The position numbers and the translations under genes are program-made. A model generated the notes under the pieces. The model did not search any database and was not told where the DNA came from. It worked only from the letters and a program-made list of their open reading frames with translations. A DNA stretch of 64,000 nucleotides, taken from the NCBI GenBank assembly GCA_914767715.1, contig OU612074.1, positions 13,812,062-13,876,061 of the forward strand, read 5' to 3'. Origin of the DNA: Membranipora membranacea. Lineage: Eukaryota > Bryozoa > Gymnolaemata > Cheilostomatida > Membraniporidae. This document shows, piece by piece, positions 37,804-49,300 of the stretch (positions within the stretch are counted from its first letter, which is position 1; every line of letters starts with the position of its first letter).

Positions 37804-38011
37804 TCTTCCACGTCAGACTCATAAACTTCTGTGTGCACCACTCTCCTCACAACATTGCTGTTTTTTTTTTCATTGACATTGTTTGAGGATCCACCACCAA
37901 ACAGACCACCGCCACCACCCAGTTTTTGTTGTCCAGCAGAGAAAGGATTGATGATATTACAGGATACACAGGCTATGGCCAGGGAAAGAACCAACAGTTT
38001 ATTCATTGTTG
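35490..38011 (-). CDS. Secreted Asn/Gly-rich protein, gene B (4 coding exons, 443 aa)
   Basis: Coding exons: 38006-37713 (294 nt, phase 0 end), 37525-37045 (481 nt, phase 1), 36767-36604 (164 nt, phase 0), 35882-35490 (393 nt, TAA). The frame is continuous at 1332 nt. The protein opens with signal peptide MNKLLVLSLAIACVSC, then Gly-rich LGGGGGLFGGG, a charged segment with VVRRVVHTEVYESDVEE, and a run of about 11 Asn with FNNF repeats. Exon 2 is Gly/Asn-rich with LSTGGELSTGGFGGLG-type repeats. Exon 3 and the start of exon 4 are acidic and helical, and the end is Gly/Asn-rich. There are few cysteines and no known domain. The intron phases (0-1-0), signal peptide and UTR intron match the A family, suggesting a distant relative. 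An extracellular structural role is inferred from composition. Confidence 0.85.
36052..36401. mobile_element. TIR element with TA target site and internal tRNA-like sequence
   Basis: TACCCTATAGGAGTTTA at the left is exactly inverted at the right end (TAAACTCCTATAGGGTA), so the element can be read as CCCTATAGG... flanked by TA. Inside, at about 36225-36300, is a tRNA-like stretch (TGGTGTAGTAGTCTAAG then GGGTTCAAATCAC). It lies in the last intron of gene B. No coding capacity. Confidence 0.7.
37745..37805 (-). repeat. AAC trinucleotide run coding poly-Asn in gene B
   Basis: The plus strand shows GTT/TTG repeats. Read on minus, they give the Asn run and the neighbouring FNNFNNN segment in the first exon of gene B. 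Confidence 0.85.
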
Positions 38012-38376
38012 CTACAAAGAAATACAAATTTACATGATACTTATATGTTTTTTTGTGTGAAAAATTCAGACTGCAATGAGCTTTGACTTTCCAGCGAACT
38101 CAAGCCATGCTGCTATGAACCTTTCTTTTAAATCCAGAAATTGCATTGCGGGATGTTCATAGACATATAGTTGCTTTTAAATTTTGAAGGTACGGCACAT
38201 TTGTACTTCTTAAATTATGGAAATGGAAAACATGCAGACAAACATATAATACATGAATATGAAAATGTTTTTTCAGTCTTTTTAAAAAAAATAAACCTTA
38301 TTTACAAGTTTTCAGCAGATGTAAATTAAATGCAACTCAAATAACTCAATAAAAAAACAGAGAGAGGACCATTTAC

Positions 38377-38475
38377 CTTCAATTAATAGAGAGACCTGCT
38401 CAGATTCTTGTTTCTCCAGAGAGGCTTGAAGCTTGAGTTGTGCTGTTGTAATTCACCAGCCTGTCTATTTATACG
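38377..38475 (-). promoter_or_regulatory. TATA box and 5'-UTR exon of gene B
   Basis: GTATAAATA (minus) lies at 38466-38474. The noncoding exon ends at a GTAAAT donor (complement 38371-38376), with the acceptor at 38012-38013, five bases before the ATG. Confidence 0.6.
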
Positions 38476-41130
38476 TTCGACGAAATGAATCATCGATAAT
38501 ATGTAGGACTATCTTAGGATAATCCTGGTGTTGTCCTTGTGTGACTGATCACAGACCGGCTACGGATAGGATTACATGGCTAATCTTAGTGAGGATTAAT
38601 TGCAATAAAACCAAATCTTGTCACAGGGAGCTTATTGGACACTGACAGTAATATACCGTGATTGGTGACAATGACCCTTACCTATGAGGTATCATGGTAC
38701 TACTTCACTCAGGAATTCAGAAGCTTTTCTATTCTCAGGCTATTTTCAGGCTAATTAATTCTAAGTTGGACCTGATTCACTTCCAAATATTCCGAAGACA
38801 TCACATGAATATCAGAAGCCAATAAAACAAGATTAACGATCATAAGAAATCTCAGAGTCACTGTGTATGCTTTTAACATGGTATTTTCCATGTCCAAACC
38901 ATAGAATCATTATATACCCTACATAATAACTCTAAGGTTCCGGCACAGATTTGGAGTAGAAGAATTTTTGGATATATTTGACAATTCACCAATAACTCGA
39001 TTCATCCTCACCAATATTATTAAAGCAAAAGATTCAAGATTTTTGTCTTAGCAATAAAATTACAGCTTTGTCATTGGATTATCAATGAGCAGAACAATCT
39101 ATTGATCATCAGCGAGAGCAGAAACAGTGTAAAAACTCCATGGCTCGAATCGGAACAATACCATGAACAAATATTGTGGTATTTAAAGGGCAACCAAGGT
39201 TTCGCAGCAATGCATTAATGGGTAGCAAATAATGTGCTAGGCAGCATCAGCTTTGTGCATTACGCGATGCAAAACCCAAAGTAGTTGCTGGGTAACACTT
39301 CAGTTTAGGGAAGGTTCCAAGACTTTGCTGTAATAATTATAGAGCATAGGCTAAATAATAACAGGAACAGGAAACTGCTATGTGGTATTCTCTTTTAGCT
39401 GAGTTTGAGTACCTGATGGAAGAAATGTTTCACAAGAATTCTGGCTGAATAATCATCCGAGTTATATTTTGTCTTTTTCCTCATGCAGAAGTTGCAATCT
39501 GCTATTAATCAATGGCCATCAATGAGAAGTTGTTTGAAACCTTGGTTGCCCTTTAAGTCTGAATGGTGCAATAATATAAATGACAATAGGAATAGCAATG
39601 GAAATTGCATGATTTAAAATGAAAACTCAACTTGAAGTCCCTTCTCAGTATAATTCTTGTCTTGAAACAATCAATATCGGCCAGCTGTTTCAGAAGTGAT
39701 ACTTGTGTGCCCTTAGGAACATGCCGCTTGGTATACAGAAGTGTCTTATATAGTTCAGTTGGAAGAGCATCGCTATATCCACATTTCATAGTCATGTCTA
39801 TGAGAGGCTATCTACCGCAATCAATTTATCCAATCTGATAACAATGACGTCATCATAAATATAATGGTTGTGGCTTCGACAAAAGGCAGGTGCCCCAGGT
39901 AAGAGAAAGTAATCACCACCCAAGATAAGGCGGAAGAAGTTGAGTGTCATGTGGTCCAGTTCGGATTGCTCATTTTTTGTGAGTGACCCGAAATATTTTC
40001 TTCAGATCATTCCCACTCACACTATGGCAATGGCAATATAATATTATATCAATAATATTTTCCCCACAAGTTTGGCCAAAAAAATATTGCAATGCATGCA
40101 ATACATCTAAAATTCTAATGCTGAAATATATTAGTCAGGTTGACTGAATTCTATGCATGTTGCTTAAAGATTTCATCTACGCAAGAGGGAAGATTAAATT
40201 GGTGTTTAACATATCCTGTGCTATTCATAGAAGCTCTGGTGCCGATTAAATCCATCTATGGACCAAGATAACTTCCAACTTCTATCTGCCTTAGCCTCTC
40301 GACACCAAACCTGAGATGTTTTATCAAGGAAAGAAAAATAGTAGGATCTACACTGGCTATTCACAATTTTTTTCTCTGCAGGACATTTTCTCATTAATTA
40401 ATATAAGCTCCAAGTCTCAACCCTCGAACCCCAAACACCTTACTTTTTGAGAAAATGACTTGTAAAAAAGACATTCATGATAATAAACTTATAACTGTAG
40501 TTTCATGATACTGTCTCACTTCCCTTTCCAATCTATATCTATAGTATCTCCTCAGTGATGAGCCCGGCTACTTTTAGAGTAGGGTAGTTTTCCCAAATAT
40601 TGATTTATCTTTTGCTGTCAAACTATTGTGTAGCTCGAGGTATATATATAGAACTTAAATATAGGACTTAAAATTTCCTGCACACATATTATACATTCTG
40701 TAGACCATACAGGTCAGAACAAATATGTAAAGGGTTAAAAGGAGCTCCGCGCAACTAGTTTAATGCGACCCTAGAGCAATATAGTTGGCTGGCTACTTAA
40801 AATACAAGTTCCCATATTTTTAATCATATGAGGCAATATTATCACCCTGTTTGAGCAGGAAATCCTAAACCTCTGATTGTATTGGGAATCCAAACGTCCT
40901 CAGTATGCACAAGCTTTTCAACCATTTTTATAGGGTCATAATCACTAGAGACAAAGGAAACTACTTGCTGATGTCTGATGCCTTCTTGAATTTTTACACC
41001 TTACAGACCTATACTAACTTACTAACTAAGGAGTAATATAACATATTCTTCCAACCTAATGGAATTCCTATAGCTAATCATTCTGTCTGCAGGATAGCCT
41101 TGTGACATATCCTAGTCTATCTCTGCAGCA
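38475..41130. other. Gene-free interval between gene B and A4
   Basis: No exon chain or RNA gene. At 39750-39775 there is an isolated tRNA A-box-like word (TAGTTCAGTTGGAAGAGC) without a good B-box. About 41083-41160 repeats at 63513-63590 (GCAGGATAGCCTTRTGACATA and CTCTGCAGCACAGCA). Confidence 0.5.
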
Positions 41131-41614
41131 CAGCAATGCTGGTGCTGCCATCCATAGATATCCATTAGATATAAAAAACCGAGCTAAATGTTGTTCATTG
41201 CCTTATTACTCTGCAGATTTTCACACCATTGATCGTGAATCTAATTTTGTTGAATTCCAAACAACTTGGGATTCAGTAAGAGCATAGGCCTCGTTATTTC
41301 ACCATCAGGGTAATCCCTAATCCCTGTATTTTGGTTCAAATTTAGAACCATCTCCTGTTTACTTCAAAAACTTCCTTGCTTATAATCTGAATCACCACTA
41401 ATCCCTATTACAAAACAGACACAATATTCGGCGGCCATCGCTGGTTAAAGTTTGGTATCTACTGGTCCTGATTAACCTTTTATAATCCCCATGCTTGACC
41501 AAAAGTGCCATAACAATCTTGCACAGTCCTGCACCAACTCCACTGCTAGTGCAAGCAACTGTGAGCCTGATTTTATTTTATGGTTTTAAATGAATCAACA
41601 TCCTACAACTATAC

Positions 41615-41791
41615 TATATAAAGTGAGAGGCTGTGAAAAGAAAAATCACATCTTAGCAAAGTTTCAATCAAGTAACAGCAGAACTTGAGCAGGACTCAGA
41701 AAACTCACAGCAAATCTCCCTTAATTGTATCGAGAAACTTCACTAAAGAATTATATTTTTCTTCCTACTAATAATTAGTCAGCAATCACAG
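41615..41791 (+). promoter_or_regulatory. TATA box and 5'-UTR exon of copy A4
   Basis: TATATAAAG lies at 41615-41623. The noncoding exon ends at CACAG|GTATGATA (donor from 41792), spliced to TTTTAG at 42030-42035, eleven bases before the ATG. It mirrors the promoter of A1. Confidence 0.65.
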
Positions 41792-42035
41792 GTATGATAA
41801 CATGTTTAATTTTGAAAGATAACAAATAAAGACTTTGTTCAGCTTTATTTAGGTCATTATAATTTTTTGTAATTGAATGTCATTATCGTTCTGTATGGTA
41901 ATTGTATTGTATAATTAAACTTACATATATGTCATACGAATTGAAGGGTTTGTCAAACAGAAAAGTGATATAATCTATGCTTAACAGTGTACTGCAACTC
42001 CAAGCTAGCACAAACATGTTATTTTTATCTTTTAG

Positions 42036-44136
42036 AATTTGTAATCATGAACAAGCTGGCAGTTGTATCCCTGTTGATGGTAGCCTGTGTTCTCATGAGT
42101 GAGGCCATGCCAAGAGGTGGGACATCAAGGGCTGGTGCGCATACCGACCCCAATCACGATGACCAACACCATGAAGAATCAGGAACGTCTCTATCTGAAC
42201 AGGAGAAGCTATCTGAGTCTCTGACCACTCATGAGAGAGGACTGGATGAGCTGAGAGCTCTTTTACAGGGAGAGAGCAGCAGACAGAATGTGAGAATAAC
42301 ATCAATACCAAAATGCAACTCTAGTTTGGAGTTCTCAGGAAAATCTGGGGTAGAAATCCGAAAGTGATCATGAAGGCTAAGATTCTGTAATATAGTATTA
42401 TGCCCTCTTGAATTGAAATATAAAAGAGGATACAGTTGATCTGTCTGACAATACCACCATCATATTTCACTGCCTTTTGGCGAACTAGTCAACTGCTCCT
42501 TACTGACAACAGATGCCAAAAACCTATTGCAAAATTTAACAAACATGATTTTACTCGGTTCAGTTAAGTTGCTTGAACTGTCTAAAATGGGCACTGAATT
42601 TTTTGAAGCCCTATAATTAGCACCATCAACCTTTTCTTTTATGGGGATGGCGAGGTGGGGCAATCAATTAGCGCGCTTGCTATTCACTCCCAGGTGATTG
42701 GTGTCGCAGGAGTTGTGTATTCAAGTCCCATTGGAGGAGTTTTCAAGGTTGATTGTTCCAGCCCTAAGAACCCTTGGGTGTATACCTCTTCTGTAAATGT
42801 TTTGTATGATTCATTCTATCGTAAATTACAGAGGCTTGATAGAAACAACGCTCAAAAGAACCAAAGGAATACAGGTCGGCTTTATAACTTTGGAGACAGA
42901 GTACAGTCAGAATCCCTGCTCAACTTCCAGACGATCGACAATCAAGCTGAGTTCAGTAATCTGGATGCGAAAGCTGATGTCTCCTCTGCTAATAAGTTTG
43001 GTGAGTTGTCTTATTTCGTAACCTGATCATCTCTCATTGGGTATTCATACTGTTAAATTTTGATATAATTTTACTCTAAAGATAGAAACAAACAGAACGA
43101 ATCGGCAAAGCGAAGCGTATTAAGACCTGACAGTATTCTGCTTTGGCGATTCGCCTAGTGATGATCGCCAGTGTGTTTCTACCTGGATATTAATTCGGAT
43201 GTCTGAAAAGTTGGAGCCTTAAAACAGCCCAACATATAAGGTGTCGTCTGACCTGATCTGTTTTTGAGTTCCAATCTAAACGTACATCGTCGGTAAGTAT
43301 TCAGCGCGTATGCATGTTTGAAATGATTTGAATTTTAAATATTGCAGCTTTATCATTGGTGAGCGAAGATCGATTTGATGAGTCCGCCTCCATCAAGAAG
43401 AACGATGGACGTCATAGTCAGACAGGAACCAAACTCCAAACTCATGATGTCGTAGACGCTGAGACTTTGTTCAGCGAGAACGAATTCGACCAATCAGATT
43501 TCCTCGATACCAGCAGTCTAAGCGCAGCTGTGAGTTTGTCTACTCTGTTCAGTTTTGATTGATATCCATGCCATAATGCAATTTCTCTAATAATCTCCAT
43601 CAGAAATATTTTATTATTCATCCTGTAAATAATAAAAAAATCACACAGAGTGTGTTAAATTATACATTCTCAATTTTCAACAATTTATATTCAATGACCT
43701 CACCTAACCTGTCCGATAACGCAGTTATACTCTAAACTGTAGATCGAGAGAGAAACAGACTCTTACTAGCACTGTTAGTAATTGCTGTTTGTATTCTTTA
43801 TTTCTTTATCACCAGGGAGCAGCTAGAGATGCTTTAAATGCAGAGGAGGCCTCCAAGCGTGAGCAAGAAGCAAAACTAGATGCTGAGAAACACCACGAGA
43901 CAAACAACGCTTTCCAGGAGGGATTCGTTGCCGGTAACTTCGGCTCAGGACATGGAAGAAACACTGGAGGTCAAACCGGTGGACTCTTTGGTGGTGTCTC
44001 AGGATCTGGGTCATCCATATTTGGTCATGGTAACAGCAACAGCCTCGGTGATGGTGGGCTTGACTTCGGAGGTTTTGGAACAAACACAGGATTTGGAACA
44101 AACCTCGGTGGTGGACTCCAAAACTTGAATTATTAG
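42036..44136 (+). CDS. Secreted-protein family copy A4 (4 coding exons, 304 aa)
   Basis: Coding exons: 42047-42289 (243 nt), 42832-43000 (169 nt), 43348-43529 (182 nt), 43816-44136 (321 nt, TAG). Phases are 0-1-0, with 915 nt in frame. The start is the ATG at 42047, not the in-frame ATG at 41987, because a 3' splice site lies between them and a signal peptide begins at 42047 (MNKLAVVSLLMVACVLMSEA). Exons 2 and 3 keep the exact lengths of A2/A3 and encode RLDRNNAQ...NKFG and an acidic Asp/Glu/Ser segment. Exon 4 starts with the shared Ala/Glu helix (GAARDALNAEEASKREQ), then extends into a Gly/Asn/Ser-rich tail with GTNTGFGTNLGGG repeats that A2 and A3 lack. Likely secreted. Molecular role unknown. 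Confidence 0.88.
42645..42790 (+). repeat. tRNA-derived SINE-like insertion in A4 intron 1
   Basis: A-box-like TGGCGAGGTGGGGC with TTAGCGCGC, then B-box-like GTATTCAAGTCCC about 60 bp on, like a Ser/Leu-type tRNA with a long variable arm. No proper acceptor stem. Confidence 0.45.
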
Positions 44137-44325
44137 TCTTTATAGATAAAGGCACCATATCAGCTGTAAACACACTCAATCTTCAATACAAATCATAAAA
44201 TATCATTACCTTCCGCTTCTATATTCAGATTTGTGATATTTGTACTAAGTTGTCTTCTCTTGTATGCCAACGCTGGTCGTTGGCTTATCATAGTTTATAT
44301 TTAGTTTCTCCATTGAAATATTATT

Positions 44326-44331
44326 AATAAA
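44326..44331 (+). terminator. Poly(A) signal of copy A4
   Basis: AATAAA lies about 190 bp after the stop codon. Confidence 0.5.
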
Positions 44332-44339
44332 TTTGCAAT

Positions 44340-46319
44340 AATATACTCAACCCCCAGCCTTCCACATTATCAAGGGCTTATTGAGGAATCTCTATCTTTT
44401 AAAATGAATCTCAAAAAGTTATTGATGTCTGCAACACCTTAGCCCATGGAAATGTGAACACTTTCCCTACCAATGTTACACTTGTATGTTCATATTACCA
44501 TATGACATTTATCTCATGGCATAACATAACATAAAATGGCATATCCGGGTTTTGTTGTTAGTCTCTTGCTGTTTGGAATTCATTTCCTCAACTATTACGG
44601 TTTAATTTGTCTTATGTCTAATGTCCACTTCAAAAGTTTGTTGTTGAGTTATAATCACACCACAACCTAGCTAGTGTATAATAAATATCACACAGTAAAT
44701 CAATAACTGGGAATTTTATGACTCACTGGAAAATCCAGCTTCCGTGTCATTGTAGTACACTGACATAGATTATGGATTTTGAAAGCTGATACTGGGATGT
44801 CAAACAATGCATAACATAAAACCTGCCAGATTTTTAGCTTTATTTAGATCCTGACACAAAGCTTTATATTGATGGCACATCAACACAAATAGCCACGCTA
44901 TGTATTTTACCACTGATCCATGAATTCATATTTTGTTGAAGCGTATTTGCCTCTTGTTGTGAAGGAAGGATGTTTCTATATGCCTTGCTTTCTTGCAACT
45001 TTCTTATGTGTCATGTTATGTCATGTCATGAAACTGATGAATTTATGAAAAATGAATATCTCAAATTGATTGTGCTGTTAACTGTCTTTGTAAGCCTAAT
45101 GGTGAAATGATTTTGCAACTACACACTTTAAAACAATAGCTTATGAGAACGATTTTCATTGGGTTACAGTTGCCTAAAGCCTAAAAGCAACCTGCCAGTC
45201 GAAAAGTCTGTTTAAAACGAGGCTACCAGTAGTGATGGCAAAGTCTCGGTCACGGTCTCGGTCTTGTGAGACTTGCCCCCTCAAGACACTGTCTCGTCTC
45301 GTCGAGACAGACACTCTTGACAAAATTCGAGACTTGGTCATCATCAAAACTGTTTTTGTCACTATTTCGTCCACGGTTTTTTGGAAATCAAAAAATCAAA
45401 ACTCCCTGCCGATGCCAATAAAGTGACGGTTTTCAATTTTATCGGCATCGATATAAATGTCTCGGTCTCGTCTTAGTCTCCTCTCGAATTTTGTTGCTGT
45501 CTCGGTCTCGTCCTGTCTCGCCAAAATCTGACAATTTGACATCACTAGCTACCAGCGGCCAGCCATTTTGTACTAACTTACTATCACAGAGTAAGGATAT
45601 ACTCTATGTTACTATCTAACAATAACAAAGAAAATGGTTAGAATTTGATTATTATGCTGAAAGTAATAATATACACACATTTGGATTAGTCCGCTCGCTC
45701 CCGCAAACATGAAGTGCCAAGTTGTACAGCAATGATTTTCAGGTTAAAAATAGTTACAGTCATAGCATTAAATTGTTATGATAAAGGATTATTATAACAG
45801 ACAAAACATAGTAAAGGAATTGTGTCCTCACTCCTCAGTATTTAATATATATGAGAGTCAAAGTCTAAAAATCCCCCACATATTTATATTCATAGTCATC
45901 GGACAAAGTCTAGTTGCGCTTGAAAAGCTTAGGTATAGTGTACTATAATTTCTTATCAGCTGCTCATTGTTGATCACTTATAGTCACACCACAACCTAGC
46001 TAGTGTTTAATAGATATCACGCAGTAGATCAACAGCTGGGATTTTTATGACTCACTGGAAAATCAAACTTCCTTGTCATTGTAGCCTTAGATTTGAGTAC
46101 ATAACAATATTGAGGGGGCGCAGATGTAGTCACTGTAATACAACAATTTAAATTATCTGGTTCTACATAGTTTTGATGATTAGCCAAGTAATATAACATA
46201 TCAATAGTCATTCTACATTTGGACACCATATCAATAGGTCGTAACTTATGTGCTTTTAGTGTTGTGTGACTTGGTCCCCTACATACAGCCATCAATCATA
46301 TCGAGCTTTTACCTTCATT
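44340..46319. other. Repeat-rich interval between A4 and the HTH/TPR gene
   Basis: It contains a direct repeat of about 105 bp (44652-44760 and 45976-46084, starting TCACACCACAACCTAGCTAG), a copy of the GGATCAGTGGTAAAATAC repeat (44795-44935, minus) and the hAT MITE at 45230. No gene seen. Confidence 0.6.
45230..45547. mobile_element. hAT MITE rich in GTCTCG words
   Basis: 318-bp element with ends TAGTGATGGCAAA and TAGTGATGTCAAA (inverted), 12 of 13 identical. Its perfect 8-bp duplication is GCTACCAG (45222-45229 and 45548-45555). The inside is full of GTCTCG/CGAGAC words and has an internal inverted repeat around CGATGCCGATAAA. No transposase. Confidence 0.88.
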
Positions 46320-49300
46320 ATGGCAGATCATGACAGAACACTGAATACCAGCAAAAGAAGGAGAAACGATTTAACATTTGAACGAAAGATTGAGATTCTC
46401 GACGAGTGGAAGAGATCTGGAAAAACTTCTGCGACTGCTAGGCATTATGGGATATCACGTCGTCTCCTATATAAAATCCGAGCTCAAGAAAAGGTTATTA
46501 GAGAAAAGCTTGCTACGTGCCCATCACAAAGTAGAAGAATGAGAATAACATCAAACAGTAAGCAAGAGCAAAAGAGGAAACTGAGGGGAGCTCAAGAAGG
46601 ACAAGAGGGGTCAGATAATCAGAAGAAATTGAGAAGTGAGGCAGTCGAGCTGTCGTCTCATACAGATGTTGGTGTCTCTACTATTGAAGTGAAACCAAAA
46701 ATAGCAGAGGGTGAACATGAGACTCGGATTCTAGGTAAGAAATTAGTTCATATTCGTGATTGCGGTGTATTTTGCTTGAAGACTTTGAACAGAAAACAGC
46801 AACTACCTTTTGCTTTTGTAAGAATTCAATGTTCATCCAAAATCATAGCCAATGTGATGGCTCTGGGGGGGGGAGGGGGTCTTTCAATGAGTGATGCTTT
46901 ACTAAAGAAAATTATCACTATCACATCGCTCAAATTTATCGCTAACTTGGTCTTTCAATTAGACAAATTCGTTCCCAAATCGCTCACTCAGAATGTATAT
47001 AGTTCTATTCATGTGTGAGTGATTTGTGAGCAAGTTGCGCTGAGTGAGCGATCAAATTGTGATTGTGGCTGTTTTTAGTTGAAAGGGCCCCCTGATTAGA
47101 GTGCTGACCGACCCAACCAAACCATTCAGAGCCAAGGCATCGGCTAGTCTTCGATTGAATATCGATCTATCAGAATCTCAATCTCACAGTTTTCTCTTTC
47201 CCCATGTTAACAGGTGATACTGATGAGCTCGGAGTAACCGATGCCTCACCGACAGAACCTACTGATGACATCATCACAGACCCCCTATCTGTAGCTTCTA
47301 CTGATCTATGTGTATCATCACCTCAAATTTATGATGCTGCTATGGGCCTCATGTCGCTACAATCACCCCAACTAGGTACTTACTCTTATATCTTCATGGG
47401 TATAACTGTATATAACTGTGTATAATACTTTATAGCTATACACTGAATTCACCAAATTCTAAATTACACCATAATAAAAGTATTAATGTTGTTATGAAAA
47501 GAAACAGATTGATGCCAGTTTTACCAGTACATTACAGTAATTACATAAGTTACATTACATTTAAAGGAAAATATGCCTTAAATGTCTTATCAGGCTGCCA
47601 GGGTACAGCTACTGCCCAATCCCTATTATACACATATTGCCTATTAAAAGTCCCATTCCATCAGTAATATACACCTGGTATATTACAGAGCAGAACAGAG
47701 AATTAGTGATAATAAATACACTGCACCTAATGTTTGACTGTGAAAACTTAACATCAATATTCTCAAACCTTTCTATTTACCACAGTGGCCATAGAACCAG
47801 GAAAACTCTCAGCAACAGGATCAAGTGATCAAAGTGTGCTATCAGCAAAATCCCAAAGAGTCAACACTTCAGGTAGGCAAACACAAAGAATGATGACAAA
47901 TTACATAACAATTCACTCCACAGTACATTACAGTATTCAATGTTCATCCACAATCATAGCCATTGTGATGGCTCTGGGGGGGGGGGGGGGGGGAGGGGGT
48001 CTTTCAATGAGAAATGCTTTACTAAAGGGAATTATCACTATCACATCGCTCAAATCTATCGCTAACTTGTTCTTTCAATTAGACAAATTCGTTCCCAAAT
48101 CGCTCACTCAGAATGTATAGTTCAATTCATGTGTGAGTGATTTGTGAGCAAGTTGCGCTGAGTGAGCGATCAAATTGTGATTTTGGCTGTTTTTAGTTGA
48201 AAGGGCCCCCTGATTAGAGTGCTGACCGACCCAACCAAACCATTCAGAGCCAAGGCATCGGCTAGTCTTCGATTGAATATCGATCTATCAGAATCTCAAT
48301 CTCACAGTTTTCTCTTTCCCCATGTTAACAGGTGATACTGATGAGCTCGGAGTGACCGAAGCCTCACAGACAGAACCTACTGATGACATCATCACAGGAC
48401 CCCTATCTGCAGCGTCTACTGATCTATGTGTATCGTCACCTCAAATCTATGATGCTGCTATGGGCCTTATGTCGCTACCATCATCCCAACTAGGTACTTA
48501 CACTTATATCTTCATGGGTATAACTGTATATAAATGTGTATAATACTTTATAGCAATACACTGAATTCACCAAATTCTAAATTACACCATAATAAAAGTA
48601 TTAATGTTGTTATGAAAAGAACCAGATTGATGCCAGTTTTACCAGTAAATTACAGTGTGATTATTTATTCAAAGGAAAATACGCCTTAAATGTCTTATCA
48701 GGCTGTCAGGGTACAGCTACTGCCCAATCTCTATTATACACATATTGCCTAATAAAAGTCCCATTCCATCAGTAATATACACCGGGTATATTAAGATTTT
48801 TGATCCACTCATTATTGGAACAGGGAATTAGTGATAATAAAAAATACACTGCACCTAATGTTTGACTGTGAAAACTTTACATCAATATTCACAAACCTTT
48901 CTATTTACAACAGTGGCCATAGAACCAGGAAAACTTTCAGCAACAGGATCAAGTGATCAAAGTGTGCTATCAGCAAAAACCCAAAGAGTCAACAATTCAG
49001 GTAGGCAAACACAAAGAATGATGACACATTACATAACAATTCACTCCACAGTACATTACAGTATGATTATTTATTCGAAAGAAAATTTGGTTGGATGCCA
49101 CAGCTTCTTTTCAGACCTGTGTACAATCACAGTACAGTACAATCTCTATTATACACAAATTACCTAACGAACAACTTATTCAGCTATATACACTGGGTAT
49201 ATTGAACTCATTGTTCATTTAATACTGGAACTGACTTACAGTACGATCCCTATTATACACATATTGCCTAATAAAAATCCCATTATAATGCAGCTATAAT

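Noticed and set aside
39745-39900. tRNA gene or SINE at an A-box-like word
   Set aside because: The only B-box-like word is over 100 bp away and degenerate.
41987-42046. Upstream in-frame ATG extending copy A4
   Set aside because: A clear 3' splice site (TTTTAG at 42030-42035) lies between it and the signal-peptide ATG, and copy A1 has the same UTR intron.
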